A stretch of DNA of 64,000 nucleotides from Terasakiella brassicae (GTDB lineage Bacteria; Pseudomonadota; Alphaproteobacteria; Rhodospirillales; Terasakiellaceae), in NCBI RefSeq assembly GCF_014641495.1, contig NZ_BMHV01000002.1, forward strand, positions 62,001-126,000, read 5' to 3'. Both the position numbers and the translations under genes were made by a program. This document shows, piece by piece, positions 36,378 through 45,152 of this stretch; position 1 is the stretch's first letter, and each line of letters opens with the position of its first letter. A model generated the notes under the pieces. That model saw only the letters and a list, made by a program, of their open reading frames with translations, had not been told where the DNA came from and ran no database searches.

Positions 36378-37292
36378 CTAAGTCACTTTCGGGGTGGATG
36401 AAAACATCACACCGGCAATCTCGGTAATAACATCTGCCATTTCATGCGTTGCCCGTGTCAGGGAATAATCGCGTGACCAGACCAGACTGCACACCCGTTC
36501 GATATCGGGGTTGACGATGGGAATCGCGATTAAGCGGCCCGCATCAATGTGATTTTTACAGGCTTCAAACGATAAGATCGTACAGCCCAATCCCCGACAG
36601 ACCAGTTCCATTTGCACAGCCAGCGATTCTGCCTCCACCACCACATTCAGGCATTTATCAATTTTCCTTGTCGCTTGTTCCAGTACTTCGCGCAGGCCAT
36701 GTTTTGGACCCGGTAAAATGAAGGGATGCGATAGACAGTCGGCATAATCAATCATTTCCACGCCCTGCCATCGTTCATGCGGCGTGGTAATAAAAAACAG
36801 TCTTTCCGACCATAACGGTTGGCTGCGCAGGGCGGGGCTCACGTTGCCTTCAAACAAAATTCCAATATCCAGACGGCCATTGAGCAAACTTTCCTGCAAA
36901 GCCCCGCTTAACAATTGTGTCACGCGTAATTTCACATTGGGATAGTCGCGATGGAAACGTTCAACCACCGGACCTGCCAACACGCTGCCCACACTCGGGG
37001 GTAGGCCGAGGCGAACCCGGCCATGCAATTCACCGGCAAACGCTGTCATATCCATGCGCAGGCGTTCCATTTCCTCGATCAACAAACGCGCACGCGGTAA
37101 CATTTTTTCACCCGCTTCGCTTAATCGGACCCCCCGTCCGGTACGAATGAACAAGGGACTGCCGCTGTCTTCTTCCAACAAACGGATTTGGCGACTCAGG
37201 GCGGGTTGAGTCACATTCAAGCGTTTCGCCGCATCGGAAAACGATCCGGTTTCCGCCACATTCAGAAAGATACGTAGTTGCTTGATATCCAT
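36378..37292 (-). CDS. LysR family transcriptional regulator
   Basis: A 304-residue LysR-type regulator. The N-terminal helix-turn-helix reads GSFSDAAKRLNVTQPALSRQIRLLEE, followed by the linker helix and a periplasmic-binding-like effector domain (from about residue 92). It is transcribed away from the EamA transporter gene with a 123-base gap, the classic arrangement in which a LysR protein controls its divergent neighbour. The effector is unknown. ATG at 37292 is used; an overlapping GTG just upstream is the alternative. Confidence 0.93.
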   Translation of the reverse strand: MDIKQLRIFLNVAETGSFSDAAKRLNVTQPALSRQIRLLEEDSGSPLFIRTGRGVRLSEAGEKMLPRARLLIEEMERLRMDMTAFAGELHGRVRLGLPPSVGSVLAGPVVERFHRDYPNVKLRVTQLLSGALQESLLNGRLDIGILFEGNVSPALRSQPLWSERLFFITTPHERWQGVEMIDYADCLSHPFILPGPKHGLREVLEQATRKIDKCLNVVVEAESLAVQMELVCRGLGCTILSFEACKNHIDAGRLIAIPIVNPDIERVCSLVWSRDYSLTRATHEMADVITEIAGVMFSSTPKVT

Positions 37293-37415
37293 CACAACCC
37301 AGATATAACAAAATTTAATATCTTTTAGTATATTATTGAAATTGGATTATGTCACGGCAAGGCGTATCTAAACTATATTATCATTACAAGCCACCCGGTA
37401 CAGGACCGTACGCTC

Positions 37416-38351
37416 ATGCCAAACCAACAGACCGAACCCGTTGCCATCTTTTTCGTCTTTATGGCCACCATTGCGCTTTCGTTTAAAGGTGTTTTTGCCA
37501 AGTTTGCCTATATGGCGGGGATCTCTGTCGACTCGCTTCTGCTGTTACGATTTGCCATTGCAACGCCTTTATTCTGGCTCGGCGTTTATATGCTGGCCCG
37601 CAAATCAACGCCTTTAAGCTGGGCACAATGGAAAGCCTGTAGTTTTGCCGGATTAATGTTCTTTTTTGCCACCTATTGCGATTTTACAGCCATTGAAAAG
37701 ATCGGTGTCAGCGTTTCCCGGCTGATTTTGTTCACATTCCCCATGCTGGTCATGTTGATCAATGCCTTTTTAAACAAAACAGCGCCGAGTGCGCACCAAT
37801 GGTTTGTTTTTGCAACCACATATTCCGGCATTGCCCTTGTTATGGCCCCTAATGGATTGGCAGGCTTCGAAAACTTTGACTGGGTTGGTGCCGGATGGGC
37901 GATGGGGTCGGCCTTCACATACGCCCTTTATCTGATTGCCAGTCAGCAAATTATGAAAACACTGGGTTCCGTTCGCTTCACCGCTGCATCCGGCACCATT
38001 ACCTTGGGTGTCATGCTGGTGGTTATCCCCCTGAGTACCGACCTCAATAACCTGACCTTCCCGCTTGAAGGTGTGTTGTGGGGATCCGTCATTGCGACCT
38101 TATGTACAGTTTTGCCCTTCTTCATGTTGTTCGAAGGTATCAAGCGGTGTGGTGCAACCCAAGCCAGCCTGATCACCCTGACTGGCCCGATCTTAACCGT
38201 TATTGCCGCTTGGTTGATCTTGGGCGAAACCCTGAACGGTGTTCAAATTATCGGGGCGGCTATCACAATCGCCGGGGTTGCCAGTTTAAAAGGGGCCTGG
38301 GCCATTGAATATGTGCGCAAACTTTTCATCCGCCCTAAAGCCGTCTTATAG
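37416..38351 (+). CDS. EamA/DMT family transporter
   Basis: A 311-residue membrane protein with ten predicted helices in two EamA repeats. Typical repeat-end sequences are visible: GIALVMAPNGLAGF after the first repeat and TLTGPILTVIAAWLILGETL, then GAAITIAGVASL, in the second. Such carriers export amino acids or other small metabolites; the substrate cannot be inferred. AGGA is 10 bases before the ATG. It is divergent from lysR and ends in a good terminator. Confidence 0.9.
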   Translation: MPNQQTEPVAIFFVFMATIALSFKGVFAKFAYMAGISVDSLLLLRFAIATPLFWLGVYMLARKSTPLSWAQWKACSFAGLMFFFATYCDFTAIEKIGVSVSRLILFTFPMLVMLINAFLNKTAPSAHQWFVFATTYSGIALVMAPNGLAGFENFDWVGAGWAMGSAFTYALYLIASQQIMKTLGSVRFTAASGTITLGVMLVVIPLSTDLNNLTFPLEGVLWGSVIATLCTVLPFFMLFEGIKRCGATQASLITLTGPILTVIAAWLILGETLNGVQIIGAAITIAGVASLKGAWAIEYVRKLFIRPKAVL

Positions 38352-38360
38352 TAAGAACCG

Positions 38361-38395
38361 AAAAGGCCCCGTTGGTTTTCACAACAGGGCCTTTT
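38361..38395. terminator. Bidirectional terminator after EamA gene
   Basis: AAAAGGCCC and GGGCCTTTT, with GTTG/CAAC extending the stem, form a terminator that can serve the EamA gene and the converging ydbL operon. Confidence 0.85.
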
Positions 38396-38416
38396 CAAAT
38401 CACAATATTCGCTACC

Positions 38417-38770
38417 TTATTTTTGGCGCCATGTCCCGTCTTGTGACAGCAACCATGTGCCTGCCGGGGCTTTCTCGATAATTTTTGCGGCATAGACCTG
38501 ACCGACTTGAGCAGCAGAAATCCCTTGTTGCTTGGCCCGGTCCTGATAAATAGCGCGGCGTTTGGCGTTAATATCATCCACAATAGCTTTCACAGATTGC
38601 GCACGTGCCCGCGCATAGCCATCAAAGGCTTCGCCCATTTGACCACTGGCACGCAACTCATCCAGTGACTGCGCCTGTGCCTGCCCCATGCCGACAAGCA
38701 AAAAACCACCCAACAGGATGACAAGAACGGACAGCTTCCAGAAACGATTCGCTTTTACGATTGCAGACAT
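38417..38770 (-). CDS. ydbL: YdbL family (DUF1318) periplasmic protein
   Basis: A 117-residue exported protein with a signal peptide ending around QAQA (residues 12-34) and a DUF1318 domain (SLDELRASGQMGEAFDGYA; VDDINAKRRAIYQDRAKQQG). In E. coli YdbL modulates interaction of YdbH with the lipoprotein YnbE in phospholipid transport to the outer membrane. The gene follows ynbE with a TAATG overlap, completing the ydbH-ynbE-ydbL trio. Confidence 0.88.
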   Translation of the reverse strand: MSAIVKANRFWKLSVLVILLGGFLLVGMGQAQAQSLDELRASGQMGEAFDGYARARAQSVKAIVDDINAKRRAIYQDRAKQQGISAAQVGQVYAAKIIEKAPAGTWLLSQDGTWRQK

Positions 38771-38967
38771 TAGAAGACCTCCGGATTTTCTTTGATATCG
38801 TTGGTAGCGGTTTTTTCCAGTTTCAAACGAACATCAGCATCCAGCTTGATATTCAGATTGATGGTAATCGGTTCCGACGGTGCAGCGACTTGTACCGTCG
38901 GGGTACAGGCATTGAGCCCCAGCAGTGCAGCAAGGCAAAGCCCGCCCAAAGAATGACGATGGATCAT
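38770..38967 (-). CDS. ynbE: YnbE-like outer-membrane lipoprotein
   Basis: A 65-residue lipoprotein. The lipobox LNAC gives Cys21; the mature chain is a short beta-prone segment (PSEPITINLNIKLDADVRLKLEK). In E. coli YnbE extends the YdbH beta-groove at the outer membrane. I prefer the ATG at 38967 because GAGAGG is 8 bases upstream and the length fits E. coli YnbE; an ATG at 38991 overlaps the ydbH stop (ATGA) and is the alternative. Confidence 0.88.
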   Translation of the reverse strand: MIHRHSLGGLCLAALLGLNACTPTVQVAAPSEPITINLNIKLDADVRLKLEKTATNDIKENPEVF

Positions 38968-38987
38968 CGCGTCGGCCTCTCGTTTAA

Positions 38988-41147
38988 TCATTGTTCATCC
39001 CCAACGGTAGCGCGAATTGCCCGGTCTGACAAGCGATAGCCTTCCAGCACCGTTCCCAGAATACGATCCAGATTGGCTTCCAGATTAATATTGAGGTTAA
39101 AGGGCCGCGCGTTCATCACCTCAGGGTTTTTTCCTTCAATTTTTAAATTGAGGATCGCATTTTGCCCGGCGCGTTGGTTGATCCGCAGAGAAAGACGTTC
39201 ATAGTGAAAATTGGTCAAGACATTCAGCAATAATTCCACCTGTTCGCCCGCACCTGCCAACGCTTGGCGGGCTTTTTGTGATTCAAAATGTAACGTCCCG
39301 CCCCCCGTACTTTCCAACAAACCATCCTGCACATTGATCTCTTGGCCTTTCAGCCGGATCGGCAGTTGCCCGCTCAACTGCCCTGTGCCGCTTAAACCAT
39401 CCAAGGCGATCAGGCGGAAAAGCTGGCCCAGTTCAATTTTCTTCAGGTTTAGAACAACCTCATGGCTGTCCGTATCTGTTTCAAATACCGTGTGTCCAAT
39501 ATGTGCCGTACCCCCCATGACCCCGGTCTGAAAATCATCAATATGAAATTTTTGACCCTCCAGCGTAAACACCAGACGGGGGTGTGCCAACTTTACCGCA
39601 CTATCAACTTCCCCAACCGTAACAACCTGTTTGGGCTTGGTTCGCAGGGGCCAGATATTATCAATCACCAAATCAGTCGTGATATCACGTACCTGCACCG
39701 TATCGGTTTCAAACGACAGCTTCGCAACCGATATATCCGCCCAGCCCGATAATTGTTCCCCGACCACATCCAGACGGGAAAAAGCAGAAAATTTACCGCT
39801 GACACGACTTAACAAAGCAAAAAGCGGGCTGATATTGCTTGGCTTTAACCCGGCAGGCGAAAAATCAAGAACGGGAACACGGACATCCATTTGCCCCCGG
39901 CGAGCCTGAACATCATATTCTCCCTTCCCCGTAAGAATCCGTACAGGGGTCGATTGATCCAGCATGACCTCGCCCTCAAAAGAAAGTTGCCCATCTTCGT
40001 GTAAACGGGCCTTGCTTTGGATATACAGGGGATGAAACAGCGCCGGTGTCGCCGGATGATGCAGCGATAGTTTTGTGACATCAAGCGTCCCGCTTTGCGT
40101 TAAGGGAAACAAGGTAAAACCGATCTCGCCTGCGATTTCCACCGTGCGTTCTTTTTCAGAGGGAAGCGCAAAACGGGCCTGTTTAATCGCAAGACCGCCC
40201 GTTAGCTTTGCCACCTCATCGTGCCAATTTAACTGCGCGGATAGTCCAAGCGTTGCATCCAGTTTTTGTGGCAAAGCCGCCAAAGGGCTGAGATCATCCG
40301 GTTGTAACCCTGTGGGGGAAAATGTGATATCAGCGACTTTGACATCCGCCTGAACAAGACGATTAACCAGATCGGCCTGCCCCTCCATATCCACCACAAC
40401 AGCCTGATCCTTGTCTGATATGTTCAAGGAAAATACGGCCTTTTGTTCAGCCACCTGAAAACGCCCATTGCCTTTCATCGTAAAGGGGCGCAGCAACATG
40501 CCTTTTTGACGATCCAGAAAACGGGCCTGTTCGACCTTGAACAAAACCGTCTCGGCATCCTTCATCAAAGAAATATCAAGGGAGATATCCTGCACCTCAA
40601 AGGCTTGATAGCCGCCTTTTCCTCTCACCTGAAATTCACCGGATAAATCAGGAGACACCTTTCCAGAAACTTGAATATCAAGGGATATATCCTCGTACCG
40701 CCCGGTAATTACCATATCATTAATGATAATTTCAGGCGGTGATATTTGTGTTTTTGATCCCGCCGTATTTCCCTGCAAAAATGTTTGAAGCTGCCCCAGA
40801 AAACCGGTGTCCGGGGCACTGATATCAACGGCAACACCGGACAAAATCACCTTGTCGATACGGTTGTTTAACAGGTTGGCAAAGGAATAATCGACCTTCA
40901 CCTGTTTTAAAGACACATCAGGTCCAAGGTGAACATCGTGTAATTCAAAACCAGTAAAATCCAAGCGGTCGATCTTGAGACGATGCCCTTTCAAGCCAAG
41001 TTCTTTTGCCGCTTTTTCAACCGCCCAGTAGGCCAGTTCAATGCGCTGTACATAGCCCAATACGCCAGCGCCAACCAGTGCAAGACACAAGACAACGACA
41101 AACCACAAGCCCCATCGTTTTGCGGGCGCTTTCTTCTGTTCCCCCAT
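38988..41147 (-). CDS. ydbH: YdbH-like AsmA-superfamily phospholipid transport protein
   Basis: A 719-residue protein with one N-terminal transmembrane helix (about residues 12-32) and a long periplasmic chain of repeated beta-strand units (for example LKGHRLKIDRLDFTGFELHDVHLG), ending in a YdbH-type C-terminal domain (LDGLSGTGQLSGQLPIRLKGQEI). E. coli YdbH is one of three AsmA-like bridges carrying phospholipid to the outer membrane. The start ATG at 41147 overlaps the upstream stop codon as TAATG. ynbE and ydbL follow. Confidence 0.87.
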   Translation of the reverse strand: MGEQKKAPAKRWGLWFVVVLCLALVGAGVLGYVQRIELAYWAVEKAAKELGLKGHRLKIDRLDFTGFELHDVHLGPDVSLKQVKVDYSFANLLNNRIDKVILSGVAVDISAPDTGFLGQLQTFLQGNTAGSKTQISPPEIIINDMVITGRYEDISLDIQVSGKVSPDLSGEFQVRGKGGYQAFEVQDISLDISLMKDAETVLFKVEQARFLDRQKGMLLRPFTMKGNGRFQVAEQKAVFSLNISDKDQAVVVDMEGQADLVNRLVQADVKVADITFSPTGLQPDDLSPLAALPQKLDATLGLSAQLNWHDEVAKLTGGLAIKQARFALPSEKERTVEIAGEIGFTLFPLTQSGTLDVTKLSLHHPATPALFHPLYIQSKARLHEDGQLSFEGEVMLDQSTPVRILTGKGEYDVQARRGQMDVRVPVLDFSPAGLKPSNISPLFALLSRVSGKFSAFSRLDVVGEQLSGWADISVAKLSFETDTVQVRDITTDLVIDNIWPLRTKPKQVVTVGEVDSAVKLAHPRLVFTLEGQKFHIDDFQTGVMGGTAHIGHTVFETDTDSHEVVLNLKKIELGQLFRLIALDGLSGTGQLSGQLPIRLKGQEINVQDGLLESTGGGTLHFESQKARQALAGAGEQVELLLNVLTNFHYERLSLRINQRAGQNAILNLKIEGKNPEVMNARPFNLNINLEANLDRILGTVLEGYRLSDRAIRATVGDEQ

Positions 41148-41860
41148 TATTGCCACGCATGCACGGTAAGATTTGGCCAGATATCTTTCCAGCGTTTGGT
41201 TTTTGCCTCGTAAATATCGGGGAATTCCAGCGCATGATTAGGCCGCACAATCATACGCAACAAATTTTCAAACCCAAAAGGCGCGTCATAGGAAATGCGC
41301 GACCCGCCGCGACCCTGTAATGCAATCGCCTGAACCTTGGATGGATAATAATGTAACGATTCGCAAGCATGAGTCAGTTCCGGGTACGGCTGCCCGAATT
41401 TCGGTTGATACCATAAATGCACGCGAGACTGATTTTTTACCTGAATTTTAATATTCAGATCGCTGTAAAGCGCCTGTACACGCAAGGCGACGACCTCTTC
41501 AGCTTCCCGGCTTTGATCCGGGTCGAAATAAATCAAATCATAATCCAGAATATCCGCGCACGGATTGCGCCCTTCCATCACATTCCACACTGTCTGGAAC
41601 AAACAGCCCGATACCAGCCAGCAATCAGATGCATTCAACATATGCATGCGTTCAAGAATGATCTTGTTATAGGGGTTCATCTGTACAAGTTTGATCAGGG
41701 TATCGGCATTGCGCGCCACATCATATCGCGGCAGATTATCGGCAAAAAGCGGGGCGTCTTTCCCTTGATTGGAAAGTTTACGGCGATAACGATTGACGAT
41801 ATGGCCCTTGCGACGCATCCACCTGTCCTTATGATGATGGACAAAGGATATCAAATTCAT
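41147..41860 (-). CDS. Nucleotidyltransferase family protein (DUF925 type)
   Basis: A 237-residue protein of the NTP_transf_6/DUF925 family. The family core is clear: NPYNKIILERMHML, DCWLVSGCLFQTVWNV and DYDLIYFDPDQSREAEE, the last supplying acidic residues expected to bind metal. Its substrate is not known for this family. It lies 9 bases downstream of the EamA gene and overlaps ydbH by 1 base, so all five genes from 42757 to 38417 probably form one operon. Confidence 0.88.
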   Translation of the reverse strand: MNLISFVHHHKDRWMRRKGHIVNRYRRKLSNQGKDAPLFADNLPRYDVARNADTLIKLVQMNPYNKIILERMHMLNASDCWLVSGCLFQTVWNVMEGRNPCADILDYDLIYFDPDQSREAEEVVALRVQALYSDLNIKIQVKNQSRVHLWYQPKFGQPYPELTHACESLHYYPSKVQAIALQGRGGSRISYDAPFGFENLLRMIVRPNHALEFPDIYEAKTKRWKDIWPNLTVHAWQ

Positions 41861-41869
41861 CCGATAAAA

Positions 41870-42757
41870 TCAGCCGCTTTTACGTTTCAGGTTGCTGACA
41901 AAGATTCCGACAAAGATAATGCCAAGCGCACTCAGCATTTCCGGCGGGACAGTCTCGCCCAAAGTCAGTGCGGCAATCGCAATACCAAAGACCGGTACCA
42001 GATAATTATTCAACGCAAGGAAACTAACCCCGCTGCTGTTGATCACCTGCAACAACAAGATATTGGCCAGTGCAGTTGGAAACAGACCAAGATAGACAAT
42101 CGCTGCAACCTGCATCATCTGCGGTTCCACCTGCCACGGCTGTTCCACCACCAATGCGGTCGGTGCCATTATCAAGGTGGCAATAGACATGGACCCGGCC
42201 GCCACCACCATAAACGGCATATGTGATAAACGCCGCGCCACCAATGACGCCCCGCCATAACACAGGGCAGCCAATACAATCGCACCTTGGCTGATGACAT
42301 CCTCGCCCAATCCATAAAGGACACTGGGCCCCACCAGAACCAACAGGCCGCTAAACCCAATCAAAACACCAACCACCATATAAGGGGTGAGTTTCTCATC
42401 ATCCGTGAAGAAATGAGCCATAATCGGCACACTAAGCGGGATGGTAGACATCAAGACCGCCGTCATACCGCTATCCACATTATGTTCGCCCCAGCTAATC
42501 AGGAAAAATGGGGCTGCATTACCCAAAATCGCCAACCAGAACAAATGGATCCAGACCGTGCGTTCACGTGGGAATTGTTCACGTCGCCACAGGGCAAGGC
42601 TGCATAAAATAACCGCCGCCAATGTGATCCGTCCAGCCGCAATCGTCAGCGGACCAAACGCCCCCAGCGCAATTTTGATAAAAGTAAAACTGGATCCCCA
42701 CATCATCGCCAGAACGACAAGCATGAGAAAGGCCGTCACCGATAACGACTTCGCCAT
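41870..42757 (-). CDS. EamA/DMT family transporter
   Basis: A 295-residue carrier with ten predicted helices in two EamA repeats (MMWGSSFTFIKIALGAFGPLT; later GLFPTALANILLLQVINSSGVSF and NNYLVPVFGIAIAALTLGE). The substrate is unknown. ATG at 42757 has GGAAG 8 bases upstream; a TTG further upstream is part of that ribosome site and is rejected. It is the first gene of the operon leading to ydbH-ynbE-ydbL. Confidence 0.9.
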   Translation of the reverse strand: MAKSLSVTAFLMLVVLAMMWGSSFTFIKIALGAFGPLTIAAGRITLAAVILCSLALWRREQFPRERTVWIHLFWLAILGNAAPFFLISWGEHNVDSGMTAVLMSTIPLSVPIMAHFFTDDEKLTPYMVVGVLIGFSGLLVLVGPSVLYGLGEDVISQGAIVLAALCYGGASLVARRLSHMPFMVVAAGSMSIATLIMAPTALVVEQPWQVEPQMMQVAAIVYLGLFPTALANILLLQVINSSGVSFLALNNYLVPVFGIAIAALTLGETVPPEMLSALGIIFVGIFVSNLKRKSG

Positions 42758-42769
42758 AAAGCAGACTTC

Positions 42770-42806
42770 CAAATATAAATAGCCCCTGCCTTGGACAGGG
42801 GCTATT
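42770..42806 (-). terminator. Terminator of trpB
   Basis: A perfect 11-bp stem AATAGCCCCTG (42778-42788) / CAGGGGCTATT (42796-42806) with a T-rich tail on the minus strand ends the trpB transcript; the plus-strand side is also T-rich. Confidence 0.85.
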
Positions 42807-42826
42807 TCTTTTTAGATTACAATATC

Positions 42827-44191
42827 TTAACCGACATTCGGCAACTTCGACAAAGCGGTCTGTAAAGCAGCTTCGTCATATTGCTTGTCTTCCAGTTTTC
42901 CGTCGAAGAAATCTGTATAGGCCTGCATGTCGAAGTGACCGTGACCGGACAGGCAGAACAAGATGGTGCGTTCTTCGCCTTTTTCCTTTGCATCCAATGC
43001 TTCGGCGATTGCCGCCTTAACCGCATGGCTGGATTCCGGTGCCGGAACAATACCTTCAGCTTGAGCAAATTGAACAGCTGCGCTGAAACATTCCACCTGA
43101 TTATAAGAAATCGCATCCATCAGGCCGAGTTCCTTACAATGGCTGACCAGCGGTGACATACCGTGATAACGCAAACCACCGGCATGGAACCCCGGCGGCA
43201 TGAAAGACGCACCCAATGTATGCATCTTGGTCAACGGTGTCAGTTGTGCCGTATCTCCAAAATCATAAGCAAAGGTCCCGCGTGTCAGGGTCGGGCAGGC
43301 CGCCGGTTCCACCGCCAGAATACGGGTGTTTTTACCTTCGCGCAGGTTCCGCCCGATATAGGGGAACGCAATCCCGCCAAAGTTAGACCCACCACCGGCG
43401 CAACCGATGACCACATCCGGGTCAGCATCCGCCATTTCCATTTGTTCCATTGCCTCAATCCCGATAACGGTTTGATGCAATAAAACGTGGTTCAAAACAG
43501 ACCCAAGTGCATATTTGGTATCATCACGTTGCGCCGCCAGCTCAACCGCTTCGGAAATCGCAATCCCGAGGGAGCCACGGCTTTCCGGGTCCTCTGCCAG
43601 AATTTTACGACCGGCTTCGGTTTCCATAGACGGAGACGGGACGCAACGCGCACCATAAGTTTCCATCAAGGCACGGCGGTATGGTTTCTGACCATAGGAC
43701 ACCTTCACCATATAGACATCGACTTCCAAGCCGAACAAGGAAGCTGCAAATGCCAAGGAACAACCCCATTGACCCGCCCCTGTTTCTGTCGTCAGTTTTG
43801 TAATGCCGGCTTCCTTGTTATAAAAAGCCTGCGGTACAGATGTATTGGGTTTGTGTGAACCTGACGGGCTGACGCCCTCATATTTATAGAAAATTTTGGC
43901 TGTTGTGCCCAATGCCTTTTCCAGACGGCGTGCGCGATAAAGCGGGGCTGGACGCCATTGTTTATAAACTTCGCGGACCGGCTCGGGGATTTCGATATCA
44001 CGCTCAGTCGCCACTTCCTGTTCGATAATCGACATGGGGAAGAGAGGTTCCAGATCGCTCGGCCCCACCGGTTGTTTTGTCCCCGGATGTAAAACCGGTG
44101 CCGGCATTTCCGGTAAATCGGCCACAATATTGTACCACGATTTCGGAATGCGGTTTTCCGGTAGAAGATATTTTACTGTATCGTCACTCAT
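42827..44191 (-). CDS. trpB: TrpB2-type tryptophan synthase beta subunit
   Basis: A 454-residue PLP enzyme that joins indole and serine to give tryptophan. It belongs to the long TrpB2 group, not the TrpA-coupled TrpB1: it has the longer N-terminal region (PLFPMSIIEQEV; RPAPLYRARRLEKALG) and the motif PSGSHKPN with PLP-binding Lys114. The phosphate loop is CAGGGSNFGG. No trpA is nearby, which fits a stand-alone indole-salvage enzyme. AGAGGAA lies 6 bases before the ATG. Confidence 0.94.
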   Translation of the reverse strand: MSDDTVKYLLPENRIPKSWYNIVADLPEMPAPVLHPGTKQPVGPSDLEPLFPMSIIEQEVATERDIEIPEPVREVYKQWRPAPLYRARRLEKALGTTAKIFYKYEGVSPSGSHKPNTSVPQAFYNKEAGITKLTTETGAGQWGCSLAFAASLFGLEVDVYMVKVSYGQKPYRRALMETYGARCVPSPSMETEAGRKILAEDPESRGSLGIAISEAVELAAQRDDTKYALGSVLNHVLLHQTVIGIEAMEQMEMADADPDVVIGCAGGGSNFGGIAFPYIGRNLREGKNTRILAVEPAACPTLTRGTFAYDFGDTAQLTPLTKMHTLGASFMPPGFHAGGLRYHGMSPLVSHCKELGLMDAISYNQVECFSAAVQFAQAEGIVPAPESSHAVKAAIAEALDAKEKGEERTILFCLSGHGHFDMQAYTDFFDGKLEDKQYDEAALQTALSKLPNVG

Positions 44192-44330
44192 TATATATTC
44201 CTCTTCCCAAACAGTGCGACGAACTTAGCAACTGTTTGGGGACTGAGCAATATTCTATTCACATGAAAAACAATCCCCTTGGCAAAAAATCATCTGCGAA
44301 ATTGAAAAAATACACATTCGACTTCACAAA

Positions 44331-44344
44331 TTGACAAGAGTAAA
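44331..44344. promoter_or_regulatory. Possible FNR/CRP-type half-palindrome
   Basis: TTGAC-N4-GTAAA at 44331-44344 resembles an FNR box (TTGAY-N4-RTCAA) with one weak half. It lies 54 bases before the CRP/FNR-family gene and could mediate autoregulation. Confidence 0.3.
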
Positions 44345-44397
44345 TGATTTACGATCCCGGTTATGTTATTTAAAGGGCCAGAAAGGTTAGGTGATTT

Positions 44398-45123
44398 ATG
44401 GACGCACTGCATTCCAATATTCATTGCCACCAATGTGGCTTTTCCGGCACCGATCAATTGCGCGATGCCTCCAGAGCGGAGACATGCACCACAACGGCGC
44501 GCAAGAAAATCCACTATATACATGCGGGCGAACCCATTTTCCGCCAAGGCGACGATGCATCCGGGATTTATAACCTGATCTCCGGGATCGTGATGATTAC
44601 GATGGTCGATTCGCGCGGTGCTATGTTTGCCCCGCGTCTGGTCGTCCCGGGCGAAGCTTTTGGCTATCGATCTTCTTTGGAAGGCGGGCGTCATACCTGT
44701 ACGGCACTGGCCTTGCGCGATTGCTGTTTTTGCCAAATCACCCAGGACGATGCCGCCCGTTTGATTGAACGCGATGAAAAAGTCCGTCAAGCAATGGTCA
44801 ACAGCTGCACGCGCGATATTTTCAATGCTCGTGAGGAAATGATCGCCTCTGCCAGTATGAACCTGTCCGAACGCCTGTTAAAATTTATGACCGTCAAACT
44901 CCTGCCCTTGTTTGGCAAAGAACGCGCCAATGGCAGTGCGCAATTACATCTCCCCCTGAAACGGGCGGAACTTGCACTGGCTTTGGGCGTACAAGGTGAA
45001 ACCCTGTCCCGTGCCATCAAGCGCATTGAAAAAGCGGACCTTGCCCGTTTTGATAAACGCTGCGTGACCTTCCCATCTCTGCGTGATGTCGAACACCATC
45101 TGGAACAAAACCTGACGTGTTAA
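44398..45123 (+). CDS. CRP/FNR family transcriptional regulator
   Basis: A 241-residue regulator with a cyclic-nucleotide-like sensory domain (about residues 38-150, HAGEPIFRQGDDASGIYNLISG) and a C-terminal helix-turn-helix with FNR/FixK-type recognition residues (GETLSRAIKRIEKADL). An N-terminal C10-x2-C13 pair and C30 recall FNR, but the spacing is not the FNR pattern (C-x2-C-x5-C), so oxygen sensing by an iron-sulfur cluster is uncertain. More cysteines occur in RDCCFCQ. It is divergent from trpB. Confidence 0.88.
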   Translation: MDALHSNIHCHQCGFSGTDQLRDASRAETCTTTARKKIHYIHAGEPIFRQGDDASGIYNLISGIVMITMVDSRGAMFAPRLVVPGEAFGYRSSLEGGRHTCTALALRDCCFCQITQDDAARLIERDEKVRQAMVNSCTRDIFNAREEMIASASMNLSERLLKFMTVKLLPLFGKERANGSAQLHLPLKRAELALALGVQGETLSRAIKRIEKADLARFDKRCVTFPSLRDVEHHLEQNLTC

Positions 45124-45152
45124 TCGTCTTGAGATAAGGAAAGGTGCCCTGA

